From: Eutreptiella sp. 'Long Island Sound 2002'
Lineage: Eukaryota > Euglenozoa > Euglenophyceae > Eutreptiales > Eutreptiaceae
DNA: 64,000 nucleotides
Assembly: GCA_964036045.1 (NCBI GenBank)
Contig: OZ038380.1
Location: 169,953,786 to 170,017,785, forward strand
Reading direction: 5' to 3'
Numbering within the stretch: the first letter of the stretch is position 1; the number at the start of each line of letters is the position of its first letter. Positions 34,506 to 45,552 of the stretch are shown here, piece by piece. The position numbers were made by a program, and so were the translations under genes. A model generated the notes under the pieces. It searched no databases and was not told the origin of the DNA. It saw nothing but the letters and a program-made list of their open reading frames with translations.

Positions 34506-36724
34506 CTACCCGCCCCTTGTCGCGACCGTTCGTGTGGGTTGCTCATGGTGTTTAATCTTGACCACATAGGCTCGGGACAAGCGTCCACGACGATTGCCAT
34601 CGCAGGAGGCACGCCGCACACCCGCTTCGCTGCCTTGGAAATCGAGCTCCCGGCCCATGAACAACACCTTCCCACTTTTGCGGTCGACGACCTTCTCGAA
34701 ATACTTCGGGGGTAATACGCCAGCCTCCCCAACCCCCGGCGTCAACAACACATCGTTGTCCGAGCGGAAGAAAGGCACGCCGTCCGCCAACACCCGGGGC
34801 ACATCCAAGTACACAAGTAGTTCACAAGATGTGCGCATGCCGGAGATGGTTTCTTTGTCGGTGGGCTCCCGGGGCGCGAAATGGATGTGGTTGCGCCTCA
34901 TACGACACAAGCCCTCCGCTTTGATCGCGTTCCAGAACTTGTAGTACGTCCCATGTATACAAATGGCAACCTACGGAAATCAAGCCTGAGTTGCACGACA
35001 CACACGTTCACTAAACCATCTTTCGTATTCTCTAATCGTCTTTCGGTCCACGGAGGCTCACGTTACCATCACCCAATGGCAAAGCAAACAAAGCACATGC
35101 GAAAGAGTCGGGTACCTAAGCTAAAGCTTTCAGGGGCGGAGCAAAACAAAAGCAAAGGTAGCGTCACAACGCCACATGCAAACCCCATGGGGTGCGGGGT
35201 GGGGGCTTTCCGGGTTCCGGAACCGCACCACAGCAACGTGGCATCTAGTGTTTCTAAGTGAACCGAACCTTCCTCTCGCATAAACCCTCTAATCACGAGG
35301 AACGAAATCGTTTTCTTTGGAGTCTCGTCTGTGAACCACCCCCTGGGGCTCTAGGTGAGTCAGTCCACCAATCAACCGCCAAGCCACCCGACGGCCGGTT
35401 TTATTGGTTTCCGGGGAAGGTTGCCAACCGGTCTACGGGCCACAACTCGCATTCAACGGGCCACAATTAGCCGCGTTCAACTTGGAGCCATTGGAGGGGA
35501 GGGGGTTCAAAAAGCATCTAGCCACTCTTCTCTTCTGAGCCGCCTTTTGAGTTCCTTCGCGGGAGGCGACCCGTGGGGAACAAAGTTTATGACGATGAAA
35601 ACCATGAAAACTTCATTTCGTCACGGTCGGCATGAACGGCACGATCGCCCCGAATCGGGGGCACAACGGGCTGGCCAAGTCCGTCGTGCGCGGCTTAATT
35701 GAAAAATCGCGACAACGAGAGCGGCAACCGACGACAACGGAGCCGGCAAACTTGAACACGGAGAGGGAAGTATGGGAGGGCACGGAGCTTGCGGCGAAGT
35801 GTTGGGAGGATGCGGTGCTAACGGCATGAGCATCGAGAACCCCTCCCCTCCTCCTGCGCCCCTTTGACACTGCATGGCACGGACTGCACGGAGATGTTCT
35901 ATGCTATATGCCTTCCCTTTGGCCCTACTTTCACGAGCCGTGTCACAATCCAGCTTCTCCCGATCTTTCACTCATGTTTCACACGCGTCGGCTTTCCCCC
36001 ACGTGTTGCCTCGGATTCTCATAACATGCACATCGCGGGAAGCAATGAGACGAAGGCAAGGCAGCGTGGCGACACATGATTACCTGCTTTGGGTCCGTGA
36101 TGGGGTTCAAAAGTTGTTCCTCGTCAACCGTTTGCATCGTATGGCCTTGGGCTGCCCTTATCCAAAGTGTTGCGTCCTCCTCCGATAGTGTGAAGCGCTT
36201 TTTTGAATTATCCGCCACAACGCGACGGATGTCTTCAAGCGTGCAACCCGACAACTCCGGCAAAGCTAATAGGTGGGTGACCTAGAAAGTGCAAGAATTC
36301 CACGCGAGATTGCAGCCAAGTTCCATGGCTTGAACGGGGCGAGATCAAAGAAAGGATCCAAATCAACAAGAGACGCATGCATCCGTGGCAAGGAAATGGA
36401 GCGGGTCCCTTCTCTAAGTGTCCTTGAATGACACAAGGCACCTAGAGAATCGGCTTAGTGCTCCGCCATGTCTCCTCTCCCTTTGCACATTTATTCGTGG
36501 GAATCGGATATTTCCCAATCCGTGGCACCCCATCTCGAGCTGCAACGAAAGTCACTCCATTTTGGCACCAATACATCGTGTACACATACTACACAAAACT
36601 TGCGAACCCATCCGTTGCATACTTGACAATAACCGTCGGGTCTCATTGTGATTCCTTTTTTAATTGCACCATGCCGTAGGATATAAGCCAAAGTTTTGGA
36701 CAAGCGGATATCTCCGGCACTCAT
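34506..36724 (-). CDS. RNA 2'-phosphotransferase KptA/Tpt1
   Basis: Three exons: 36724-36623, 36281-36084 and 34970-34506 (ATG at 36724, TAG stop), about 254 residues. Junctions TGTCAA|GTATGC to TTTCTAG|GTC and AAGCAG|GTAATC to CCGTAG|GTT are both phase 0. The family motifs are complete and in order: LSKTLAYILRHG with its conserved Arg, PDGYCQVTHLL, KKRFTL, IRAAQGHT, ICIHGTYYKFW, RNHIHFAP, GMRTSCELLVYLDV and LPPKYFEKV. The enzyme moves the internal 2'-phosphate left by fungal/plant-type tRNA ligation onto NAD+. This releases mature tRNA, nicotinamide and ADP-ribose 1'',2''-cyclic phosphate. An ATG at 36766 would add 14 residues, but the inner start suits the family better. The C-terminal tail is Arg/Lys-rich. 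Confidence 0.95.
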
Positions 36725-37018
36725 CTTCGCCGAGGAAAGACTACAAAGAAACGGATGCACCGGCATCAGTAATCAGCCTCATTGTTTCGTCTACTATGAG
36801 CGTGTACCGGGCACAAAACTCTTACAATACGTTACTTACAGTACAATTACTCTTACAATACAAAACGTTTACTTGCAATACATCAATCACATCTCACGGA
36901 AGTCTAGGTCCGAAGACGTGCAAGTGCAATAGCATGAATTCACAAGGGTGTCTATTCTATTTTTAAATTGCTCAGCTGTTCCCTAAGCGTCAGACGTCGC
37001 GGTGGCGCAAATCGGAGA

Positions 37019-37556
37019 TTTTTCATTTTTTGGTGTTGTCCAAAGGAAGAGTAGCAACACCCAAACTGCCCAAACAAACCTTCAAAAAATTGGGGGAAAT
37101 TCTCCCTCAAACCAATGTGAACCATTTATTAACCCGTTTTCTTTTGCGGAATGGGTTCAATCCACATTTTGCGACGATGCTCAAGGATTTCTTGATGTAG
37201 AAGACAGGTGGAATGTCAACATCATTGGATAATCTTTTATGTGATTTTGGACGGTTCGTATTGGAACCCCGGGTTCTCAACGACATCCTGCAAAACAAAT
37301 CTTGATGAATTCTAGCAACGCTTTTACCGTTGAGTTGGAAACCCCGGTAGATCCAGCCTTTCCTTCAATGGGTTCAACGTCGAAAACACCATCAAAGATT
37401 GCAGAGTTTTGGTCAGTATCCAAACCAAGGAAGTTTGTAGGACGCCAGCAAACTCTTGTGCGTTTGGACATTTTTGGTGTTGTCTAAAAGGAAGAGCAGC
37501 AACACGCAAATTGCCCAAACCAACCTTCAAAAATTTGGGGAAAATTCACCCTCACC
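37019..37556. repeat. Direct repeat pair, about 90 bases each
   Basis: 37019-37111 and 37466-37556 share TTTTTGGTGTTGTC, AGGAAGAG and AAACCTTCAAAAA-like blocks in order. Confidence 0.8.
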
Positions 37557-38735
37557 ATTCAGGAAATTGCGCGCGATACAAGTTTGCTCTTATTTGCTCC
37601 CCTGAAATTCAAACCTTTGTTTGCGGGGCTGGGGTCAATTGCTGGGATGGCAGCGGTAGCAATGGGAGACATCCACTGGCCCATTTGTCAAATTTTGAGC
37701 TATGGGAAGTTCTGATTGAGTTGGTACAGCTACCATGGGTGTTTGTGCAATTAGGCGCCTTATTGCAAGCGCGGGAGTTTCTTAGGGTGGAGGAGTTGTC
37801 GTTGGAGGGCTGTGCTCCTGCTAATTGGGGCTGCCTCTGGCCAATTTCACCCAAGATTGAGCGGGTTACATGAGCGTGGAGGATCAAGATTTGGCTTTGT
37901 GGGAAAGCCAGCGAGTGAGGGACAGTCGGGGTGAAGGGAAATGACTCATTGGTGAAGGAATGGATGCGACCCCAACAACCGCAGACAAATGTTGGGCTTA
38001 CAGGTGGGGGGTCACCCGCCCATGCCCTCTTAAGGTTTGGTAGGGTGGCAGGTGGACCGAGTCCGGCGCCTTCCCCTGTCCATGTCTCCCCAACAGAGTG
38101 GGCGGCTGAGGCGTGTTTGCGGCCACTGAACTGCTTCGTGCACGCCCAAGCGGACAATTGGGGGAATATTGGTTTCGACTCAAAAAGAAAAGGAAGCAGC
38201 AAAGGCAAGGAGACCAAGGTACAAGGTACAAGGTGCGCTGGACGCACATTGTGCGCAAATTCAGCTGTGGACGCAAGCTCTACCTTTTCTTGCCCAATGC
38301 CTTGCCAGTGTGACCTTTTGCCCATGGGGCAAGAGCAAGGAAAATGTGGAAGAGAAAGGAATGATGGAGCTGGATGAAAGTTATTGACAGGCTTTGGAGA
38401 GTATGGAGCACAAGTATGGGTTTTTTCGTTGGTGGATTTGGGCTTGGTTACGGTGTAGTCACCCCAATAATGGGTCTTGTGCCCGCGTTGTGTCCGTGCT
38501 GTACGACAACACCCCTCTTGTCGTGCCATTGTGAGGGCATGTGTAGAGTTTGTGAGGTGGAGACACCATGTTTTTTCACTTCACCTTCGGAAGATGCAAC
38601 TGCAAAAACATGTGACCAACAGCATTCCTTCATTTGCTTGCCCCCCCCTCTCCCCCCACCTTTATCAGTACCTGCCTGCGCCTGATGGCATGCGCACAGC
38701 CCTGGCGGAACAAAGCCAAAGTGACCCCGCTGCCC

Positions 38736-39014
38736 TGGGGGGAACAAAACGAACTCGTGACACAAAGCAAGACATGCCAACACCTGCCCTGGGGGGAACA
38801 AAGCAAGACATGCCAAAACAAAAAACAAAGCAAAACAAAGCAAAACAAGAAAAAGCAAAACAAAGCAAAACAAAAAACAAAGCAAAACAAAGCAAAACAA
38901 AGCAAAACAAAAAACAAAGCAAAACAGAGCAAAAAAACAAAGCAAGACATGCCAACACCTGCCCTGGGGGGAACAAAACGGACTCGTGGCACAAAGCAAG
39001 ACATGCCAACACCA
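38736..39014. repeat. Composite minisatellite: CTGCCCTGGGGGGAACAAA units and an AAAGCAAAAC array
   Basis: Three copies of CCCTGGGGGGAACAAA followed by GCAAGACATGCCAACACC-like sequence flank a simple AAAGCAAAAC array (about 38815-38945). Confidence 0.85.
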
Positions 39015-39248
39015 GGGCATGCAATCTACAAAATGACCAGGAAGCTGTCTGTTGGCATGTGTGTTCTCCTGAAAGAGAGAGCCACTTTTTCTGGTGCGAG
39101 CATTTGACTTTGCAGAGCTGCACATGCGCAACAGGGGCCACTGGAATGGGCTCTCAAGTGGTAGGCTTGGCCGTAGCACCACCTGGCAACTGTCACACAC
39201 AAAGGAAGAAACGTGTGAAGATCAACAGAAATTGAAGCATACGCCTGT

Positions 39249-39331
39249 GGCAAGGTTTTATCGCGTTTTTGGGCCACTTACCAATTTGGGTCATTTTGGT
39301 AAGTGTACCAAAGACGCAATAAAAACTGGCC
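39249..39331. repeat. 83-base hairpin (foldback)
   Basis: Two 36-base arms match at about 30 positions when one is reverse-complemented. They read GGCAAGGTTTTATCGCG...ACTTACCAA and TTGGTAAGTGTACC...ACTGGCC, with an 11-base loop. It lies about 310 bases upstream of the plus-strand glycosyltransferase gene. Confidence 0.85.
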
Positions 39332-39643
39332 CCTACCCCGGTGCACAGAACCATTTTGCGGACCTGGCTGACAGGGAATAGCAATGGCTGATGGAATATA
39401 GGAGTAACTGAGGGTTCTTCGACGTAGCATTTGTTTTTTTGCCTCAAGCATGATATGTGTTGTGTTTGCCCAGGTGGGAAGGTTGCCATATGCTTCTGCA
39501 GTTTTCTTCCACGTTCTACGTGATTTATTTGAATTGTGTGTTGGTGAAAAATGTTTCCAAAATTGTCACATTTCTTTCAAGCTCCTCTCCACATTGCTAT
39601 CTTTCCTTCTTCCCCATTTTTTCTTTGAAAAGAAAGCCTTTTA

Positions 39644-41888
39644 TTGATGATGCTGCACCGCTGGATCTTTGTTTGTTACCTGCTGCTCGACCTCGCCAGA
39701 GCAGACCGAGCCGCCATGCTGGCGGAGGTGGACACGGTCCTCGCCTCATTCCGGTCCTCCAGATGCCACCAATTCACCCCCATTTACGCTTGGACGCCCG
39801 CCCCCAAAGCGGTCATCAGGACCGTACACGGTCCAGAAAGTGTTCGCATGAATTTCGGTGACGAGCTGAATCTCGTCCTCTGGCCCGAGCTCCTGAACAC
39901 CACGAGTTGGTCCATCACTTTCAAGAACGCGGAGGACCCCTTCCTCCTGGGCACGCGCAAATTGCTGGCCATTGGGTCGATCTTGAGCCTCGCCTCTCAG
40001 CCTGGGGACGTGGTCTTTGGGGCGGGCTTCCCGTACCCGTGGGGCTCCGCCGTCTTCCGGGGGTGCGTCGCGGGGAATCTCTCCACGTGCAAGCGCGGCC
40101 GCCTCTCGAAGCGCGCGCTCTCCAGCCCCGAGACGCGGCTCGCGGCCGTGCGGGGCCCCCTGACCGCGGCAATCCTGCAGCAGAACGGGATCGCCGCCCC
40201 CTCCGTCTTCGGAGACCCGGCGCTGCTCCTTCCGGTGCTGCCCAGTCTCCGGGGGCTGCGTGCGGTGGGGGGCGGGGGGCTGTGCGTAGTCCCGCACCTC
40301 GCGGACGAGAGGCTGCTGAACGAGGCCATCGCCTTTGCGCGCGCGACTCCGGCGGTGCAGATCATTCGCATGTGGGGCAGGGGGGGCGCGGCGGGCGTCC
40401 GCGCCGTCCTGGAGCGCCTGGTGACGTGCGACTTGGTGGTGGCGACGGCCCTGTACGCCATCATCGCGGCGGACGCCTTTCGGGTGCCGGCGGTCTCCCT
40501 CGTGAACGCCTCGTTGATGGGGCCGATGGAGCGCCCGGAGGCCAACCGCACGCTCAGCGCGCACGACTGGTCCCGGAGGTCCGGCGACTACCTCTTCAAA
40601 TTCCGCGATTATTTTGCCGGGATCGGGAAGCCCGTCGCGCGGACGGTGGCCAGTCTCGGGGCCGCGAAGGCGTTGGCGGACAGCCGCGCCGTCCCTCCCC
40701 GCCTCAGCACCGCGGAGCTGCACGCCATCGCGGTGCGCCTGCTCCGCGCATTCCCGTACCAGTCGGTGTGCCGGGACTGCCGTTCGGATGGCCCGACGTG
40801 GGACCTGCTGTCGCCGGTAGTGGCCAAGCTGCGGCTCCCCCCAGTCCGCACCCGCCGGGCCCCGCGCGTCCCCGCCGCCGGCTGTCCGGCGTCCGACCGC
40901 CCGCCCTCGGCGCTTGTGGGGGTTGTGGCCTCGTCGACGAAGGTGGTCCGGGCCATCGCCAAGGGCAACCTCCAGTTCATGCACGCGCGGCGGGACGCCC
41001 TCCAAACGCAGTGGGTCTACTTCGTGCACGACGACAAGGTCAGCGACTGGTGGGACGTCAAGACGCTGGCCAAGCGGCTCAACATGACGGTGAGCGTGCG
41101 GGCGGGCAGTTCGGTCGGCTCGCCGGTGTCGGCCCCGGCGGGTCCGGGCAAGCGCCGGTACCGCCCCAAGCACGCGTTCCTGCGGACGCTTGTGCAGTGG
41201 CTGGAGGCCCGGCATGATTTGGTGTGGATGTTGGACGACGACGTGTCTTTCATGGACTTCCGTCTGCAGGCGTTCTTGGAGGTGCATCGCTGCGCGGTTG
41301 CGGGCGGGCCCCCGCTGCTGGCGCAGCCGACCATCAGGGTGCACCCGGCGGCGGAGAGCAAAGCCCCGCAGGACTTCTGGCACGTCGAGGCCGCGGCGTA
41401 CGACCGCATCGGTGCCGCGAAGGCGGCCGGCATGCTGCTCACGAAGTTCGTGGAGCAGCAGGCCCCGCTGTACGACGCGCTTCTTTCGGTATCTCATGGC
41501 GCGAGATATCGTGCAGCGCCTTTTCGACGAGCAGGACCTGGTGGGTAGCGACTGGGGCCTGGGGTGGGTCGCGTGCGACTACGCCGCGCAGTTCAGCGCA
41601 GCCCGCGCCGCGTGCGCCGTCATCAACGTCCCCGTGTACCACCGCAGCCAGCGGACGACGCCGAAGAACAGCCCGGCGTTCAAGAACGCCTCCAGACATA
41701 TGGTCCAGTTCGCGACCACGTTGTCCACCCCCGTTTCCCCCAAGACCGCCTGCTTCCGCTCCAAGGACCTGCCGATACAGCGGTGTTACTTTCAAGCGGC
41801 CGCTGTATCAGAGCTCGTCGGGGATGGAACTGGGAGACGGCCCCGTTCCACGGGAGGGAAAACGGGGGGGATCGCTGGAGCACTGTGA
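39644..41888 (+). CDS. Secretory-pathway protein: pyruvyltransferase-like plus glycosyltransferase-like, one frame break
   Basis: ATG at 39644 gives an apparent signal peptide or membrane anchor (WIFVCYLLLDLARA). Residues of about 60-330 resemble the polysaccharide pyruvyl transferase fold: GDELNLVLWP, RGPLTAAILQQNGI, FGDPALLLPVL, VVPHLAD and a nucleotide-sugar-transferase-like second half. Residues from about 415 resemble a DUF707-like glycosyltransferase, with KHAFLRTLVQW, VWMLDDDVSF (DxD metal site) and a LAQPTI strand. The frame then closes early at 41546. A second frame carries on from about 41482 with RYLMARDIVQRLFDEQ, SDWGLGW, CAVINVPVYH and KNASRHMVQF, the expected end of such an enzyme, to TGA at 41886. 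A one-base indel near 41478-41486 explains this. The base composition is very GC-rich and there are no introns in the main body. It probably modifies secreted or cell-wall glycans in the Golgi. Confidence 0.75.
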
Positions 41889-42135
41889 TTCGCAGTCTCT
41901 CTCTTCTGCGTGTCTTTTGTGTTTTCGTGCAGGCGCTCGGGCGTGTGGCACTTTGCTTTCGGGGCAAAAGGTTCCCTTGGCGAAGTTTCCCTGTCTGGAA
42001 AGCAGACGGATTCCATTGCCTTTGGCACGTCCACTTGGCCAGTGGCTTCAGAGCAAAGCCAATCCACTGAAACAAATGCACTGATATTGCTTGCAAACAG
42101 TCCTTTCCCTACGCCCCTGTGTCGACAGTTGTTAG

Positions 42136-42215
42136 CATGCCCCCCCCAGGGAGGCATTAGAAGGGGAGGGACCTCAGAGGCGCCCCCAGAAGCGGCTAGA
42201 GGAGGGGTACCTCCA
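42136..42215 (+). repeat. Interspersed repeat family D, partial copy 3
   Basis: Shares GGCATTAGAAGGGGAGGGAC, CTCAGAGGC and AGAAGCGGCTAGA with the family D copies and then diverges. Confidence 0.75.
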
Positions 42216-42324
42216 AACGGCACACCATGCCACATTCAGCACAGCCCCGGCACACCAACTACTGGGCTCCGCGAACGCGGAAACGACACCAGCAGGAGCA
42301 CCGGCCGCAGCGGCCGACAGAACG

Positions 42325-42455
42325 CAGCGACCCGACGCAACATGCGAAGGGAAGAATGGTTGACCGTCCAGGGCCCCGTAAAGGAACAACAACCGGACGG
42401 AATGTCACACAGGGGGGTACCTCCCCCCCTTCCAATGCATCCCTGGGGGGGGGGG
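42325..42455 (+). repeat. Interspersed repeat family C, copy 2
   Basis: Contains CCAGGGCCCCGTAAAGGAAC and GGAATGTCACAC followed by CTTCCAATGCATCCCTGGGG. The last piece also ends family D copy 1. Confidence 0.7.
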
Positions 42456-42617
42456 GGGGCTAGGGGATCCCCCACATACACTACGTATGGGGGGCATGGT
42501 CTTCCTAGATTCATCCGAAGAATATCTGCAGAACCGTGTTCCATTCAGTAGAGCAGTTTGTTCTTCTTCCCTTTCACCCTTGGCTCATCGCTTACACCCC
42601 CATTTTTTGATGCTGAG

Positions 42618-42827
42618 GTTGAGTACATCAGGCGTTGGAATGCACCATCAGTGGTTTTGTTTTTGACCGCAACCGAACACAGCGACAACGGCATCCTGGT
42701 GGGAGTCAATCGGCAGCCCACACCACAGGGGCACCATGACCGTGATTCGCGAGCGCGACGGCGCGTCGGCGTCGTGCAATCCATCGATCAGAACTGTAAT
42801 CTGGACTTTTATTTAACGCGATTTTAA
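42618..42827 (+). CDS. Possible terminal exon, unknown function
   Basis: After TTGATGCTGAG a plus-strand frame reads VEYIRRWNAPSVVLFLTATE and ILVGVNRQPTPQ to a TAA near 42827. It has protein-like composition but no known family. It could belong to the glycosyltransferase gene upstream or to an independent gene. Confidence 0.3.
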   Translation, partial: VEYIRRWNAPSVVLFLTATEHSDNGILVGVNRQPTPQGHHDRDSRARRRVGVVQSIDQNCNLDFYLTRF

Positions 42828-43652
42828 TTAGTTTGAGGGCATATTTATTTGTTTCAGGCCTATCCTGAATTATGGGGACCCTTTTTGCGGCGTTCCGCAA
42901 GGGTCAATTTTTGTCATGTAGGTGAAGTGAAGCATTTTGCAGAGCCACATGACTCATATTGGGCAAAGTTGCAAGGGGCAAGAATGCGCCAACGTCGATC
43001 TTTGCACACCTCTGCTGGACAATCTGGCCGTACCGATGCCTCTTCATTGGCATTTTGCTGGTGGACCTGGACGTAGGATATCGGTTTTAGAGGAAGAAAA
43101 TTTTTATTGGAAACATTTTTTCACTGGTCATGTTTCATTGGAAAATTTTTTATTGGAAAAAGATTGGTAATTGATAAATGGCAGGGCACGTGTCTATTGC
43201 TTGGTAAACCTTTCCTCCGTGTCACCGTACAAAACATCGCACCAGCATTGGCCCTGAAAGGGTTCATCTTTTGCCTATTTTGGCACTGATGAGCCCTGCC
43301 AGGCTGCAGACATCTGAGATATGGAACTTCTATGAGTAAATGGTACTTGTGCCATGCGACTGGGTACGTCCGTTGGTACTTGCAATCCGCTGGGGTATGT
43401 GTTTGGGATTCGGAGCATACCGATATGTTGTAGGTTCTCAGGCGTTGCAGTGTCGAGCCATGGGCCCACAGTGGGACGCTAATCACTCCATGAGGACCGC
43501 CATGATTACCGGAATGCCGGGTGCCATTGTACTTATCGCATGACCCCTCCGTGCACTGCTGGGAGGTGGGTGCGGTGACACGGCCGTCGATGTTTGCTCC
43601 ACGGTGCGCCGCAGCCTTCCCATCGCACGTGCCCCATAGCCGTTAGTGCCTA

Positions 43653-43817
43653 TAGGGATCTAAAGTTGGGCCGGCGTATGTAAAGTAGGGATCTAAAGTT
43701 GGGACGGAGTATCAAAACTTGGGATCTCAAGTTGGGACAGGGTATGTAAAGTTGTGATCTAAAGTTGGGATGGGATATCTACAATTGGGATCTAACGTTG
43801 GGACGAGGTATCTAAAG
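43653..43817. repeat. Minisatellite GGGATCTAAAGTTGGGACGG, about 33-base unit
   Basis: Five units of GGGATCTAAAGTTGGGAYRG plus GTATNTAAAGTT in tandem. Confidence 0.9.
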
Positions 43818-44333
43818 AGGCACATCGCATGCCCTGGAGTGGCCGCCACCACACCCCATGAGTGGTCAATGCGAGTGCTTCCAGCGTTGAGAACCCTACT
43901 GCGTTTGGCGAGCATGTCCACTTCTTGGTTCCGTTTGATATCCGCTTGCTGTTGTTTTGTGTGTGGGGCTCTTATGGTTCAGAGTCAATTTTCGGAGTCT
44001 GATGCAGCACCATGTAGTTCTGTGAACGCGCGCTTCCCTGTTTTGACGTTTCATCACAGTTGGTAACAACCGCCAGTGCTTTCCTTTCGGCGAATTTTTC
44101 GTAAAAGGTAGGCAAACTCTGAGACTCAGGGCAATCACGAGCATCAGTGCAAATCCGCAAATCCACAGTATCGCAGTGGTTGACACTTAAGAATGTGGCA
44201 GTTAAGCTACTGCATACACCGTTTACAGGCTCCAAGGTCCAAATAGACGTCCCACCGGCATGGCGACCTAAACTGAAGCAGGTACCTAAAGTTACGCCAT
44301 GTTCCAATTTTAGCGGATGTCCCCGAAGGGCTC

Positions 44334-44548
44334 GAAGCCTACGGGCGTGGCAGTCTCCCACTGCATAACCTGGTTTCAGACTCAGCTGATTGTCACTACG
44401 TGTCAGATCCGCTACCAGGCCATTGTGGGATCATCGTGGCACTGGACAGCTCTGAACCTTGATTCCGAGAGGTTATCTCGAGTACTGTGAAGTGAGCGGG
44501 CGACGCCAGCTCATCTTAGTCTGCATCCCCCCCCCAAAAAAAATAAGC
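44334..44548 (+). repeat. SINE-like repeat S, copy 1
   Basis: Starts GAAGCCTACGGGCGTGGCAG, then GGTTTCAGACTC (B-box-like), then GAGAGGTTATCTCGAGTACT. It ends in a C run plus an A tract. Confidence 0.8.
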
Positions 44549-45239
44549 AAGTACCTAAAGCTACGCCGCAGCAGACACAATGTTCGGACTATAAATATTA
44601 TGGGGAGGTCGGGACGGGAGTTGCAGTGTCCTCGACCAATTGCCTGCACATCTAAACCGCACCAGCAAAATGGCACCAGCTCTCAGATGCCTGAGTCATT
44701 TCATGACTGCATCATGCGCTTTGCGAGCCAGACCAAGTCGCTGTTGCTTATCGGAACAGCAGTTGATTGCTGATTGTCCAGGACTTGCTTTGTATGCCTG
44801 GGGTGTGCAGTGCAGGGGAATGCCGTGCACGCAGGGCGAAGTTTTGGATGTCGGCAAATACTCGCACCCTAGCTACCTTTTGGTGGTAAAACATTGATCC
44901 TGTGCCCTTGGTTTCCTATAAAGGAAAAGTGCTTCCATAAACAGTCAAATATTTTTGGATTGTTCATTTTTCTGAAATGGATTCCGAGGAAATAAGACGG
45001 TCACCACCAACCGTATTACCTGGGTGAGTATCCCAGCCTCTGCGTGCGCAGTATGCACGCAGTGCCCACGCAGTGAGCACGCAGTGCAAGAACTTAGCCC
45101 AGGACCGGGGGGGGGGGGGGCGGGGCGGGGGGCTCATTTCACAAGCAAGAATGTCTCCCACACGGGACAACCCATTTTGTCCTGGATCTGCCATCAACAT
45201 TCGGTCACACTGTTCAGGCACTTACACCCCCCCCCCCTC

Positions 45240-45444
45240 TTGTCTAAGCTCCGGCCTTGTCTAAGCTACAGCGGGCGTAGGGACCGTATTGATTCAGTAC
45301 CTAATTCAATTCGGGACAAAGTGTAGTGCAACCGCATAAGACATGGTTTTGGTGACAAATCTGCCAATTACACGGCGTTATGGACACATTTGTTGTGATT
45401 GATCGCCCACTTGAACCCACAGAGCTCTGATTTTGGGGATGTTC
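45240..45444 (+). repeat. Interspersed repeat family A, copy 2
   Basis: CTTGTCTAAGCTACAGCGGG followed by CGTAGGGACCGTATT and about 150 further matching bases; the reverse complement matches 1078-1285. Confidence 0.85.
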
Positions 45445-45504
45445 GTGTATTCTCTTCCCCTTTCTTGGTGCTGGCGTGTGTGCCGGTGGTTGTATGTGTA
45501 TCGC

Positions 45505-45552
45505 GCAAGCTACGCCCTTGTCTAAGCTACAGTAGGCGTAGGGACCGTATTA
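45505..45552 (+). repeat. Family A core fragment
   Basis: CTTGTCTAAGCTACAGTAGG followed by CGTAGGGACCGTATT only. Confidence 0.8.

Larger units (their letters stand above)
36725..39643. other. Spacer without a recognised gene
   Basis: Open frames exist, the longest on the minus strand over 38529-37609, but they lack any recognisable motif. The stretch holds a duplicated 90-base segment, an AAAGC-rich minisatellite and a hairpin. Confidence 0.6.

Noticed and set aside
37609-38529. Minus-strand open frame of 306 codons
   Set aside because: No recognisable motif, biased Pro/Ser/His composition, and the plus strand is also open. I treated it as chance.
39907-41217. Second plus-strand frame of 436 codons over the same gene
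   Set aside because: Gly/Ala/Arg/Pro-rich shadow frame with no motif.
39746-41497. Antisense frame of 583 codons over the glycosyltransferase gene
   Set aside because: A shadow of a GC-rich coding sequence; the sense strand has the signal peptide and transferase motifs.
41482-41545. A 28-base GT-AG intron explaining the glycosyltransferase frame change
   Set aside because: Other introns here are at least 242 bases, and the skipped bases encode family-like residues. An indel is simpler.
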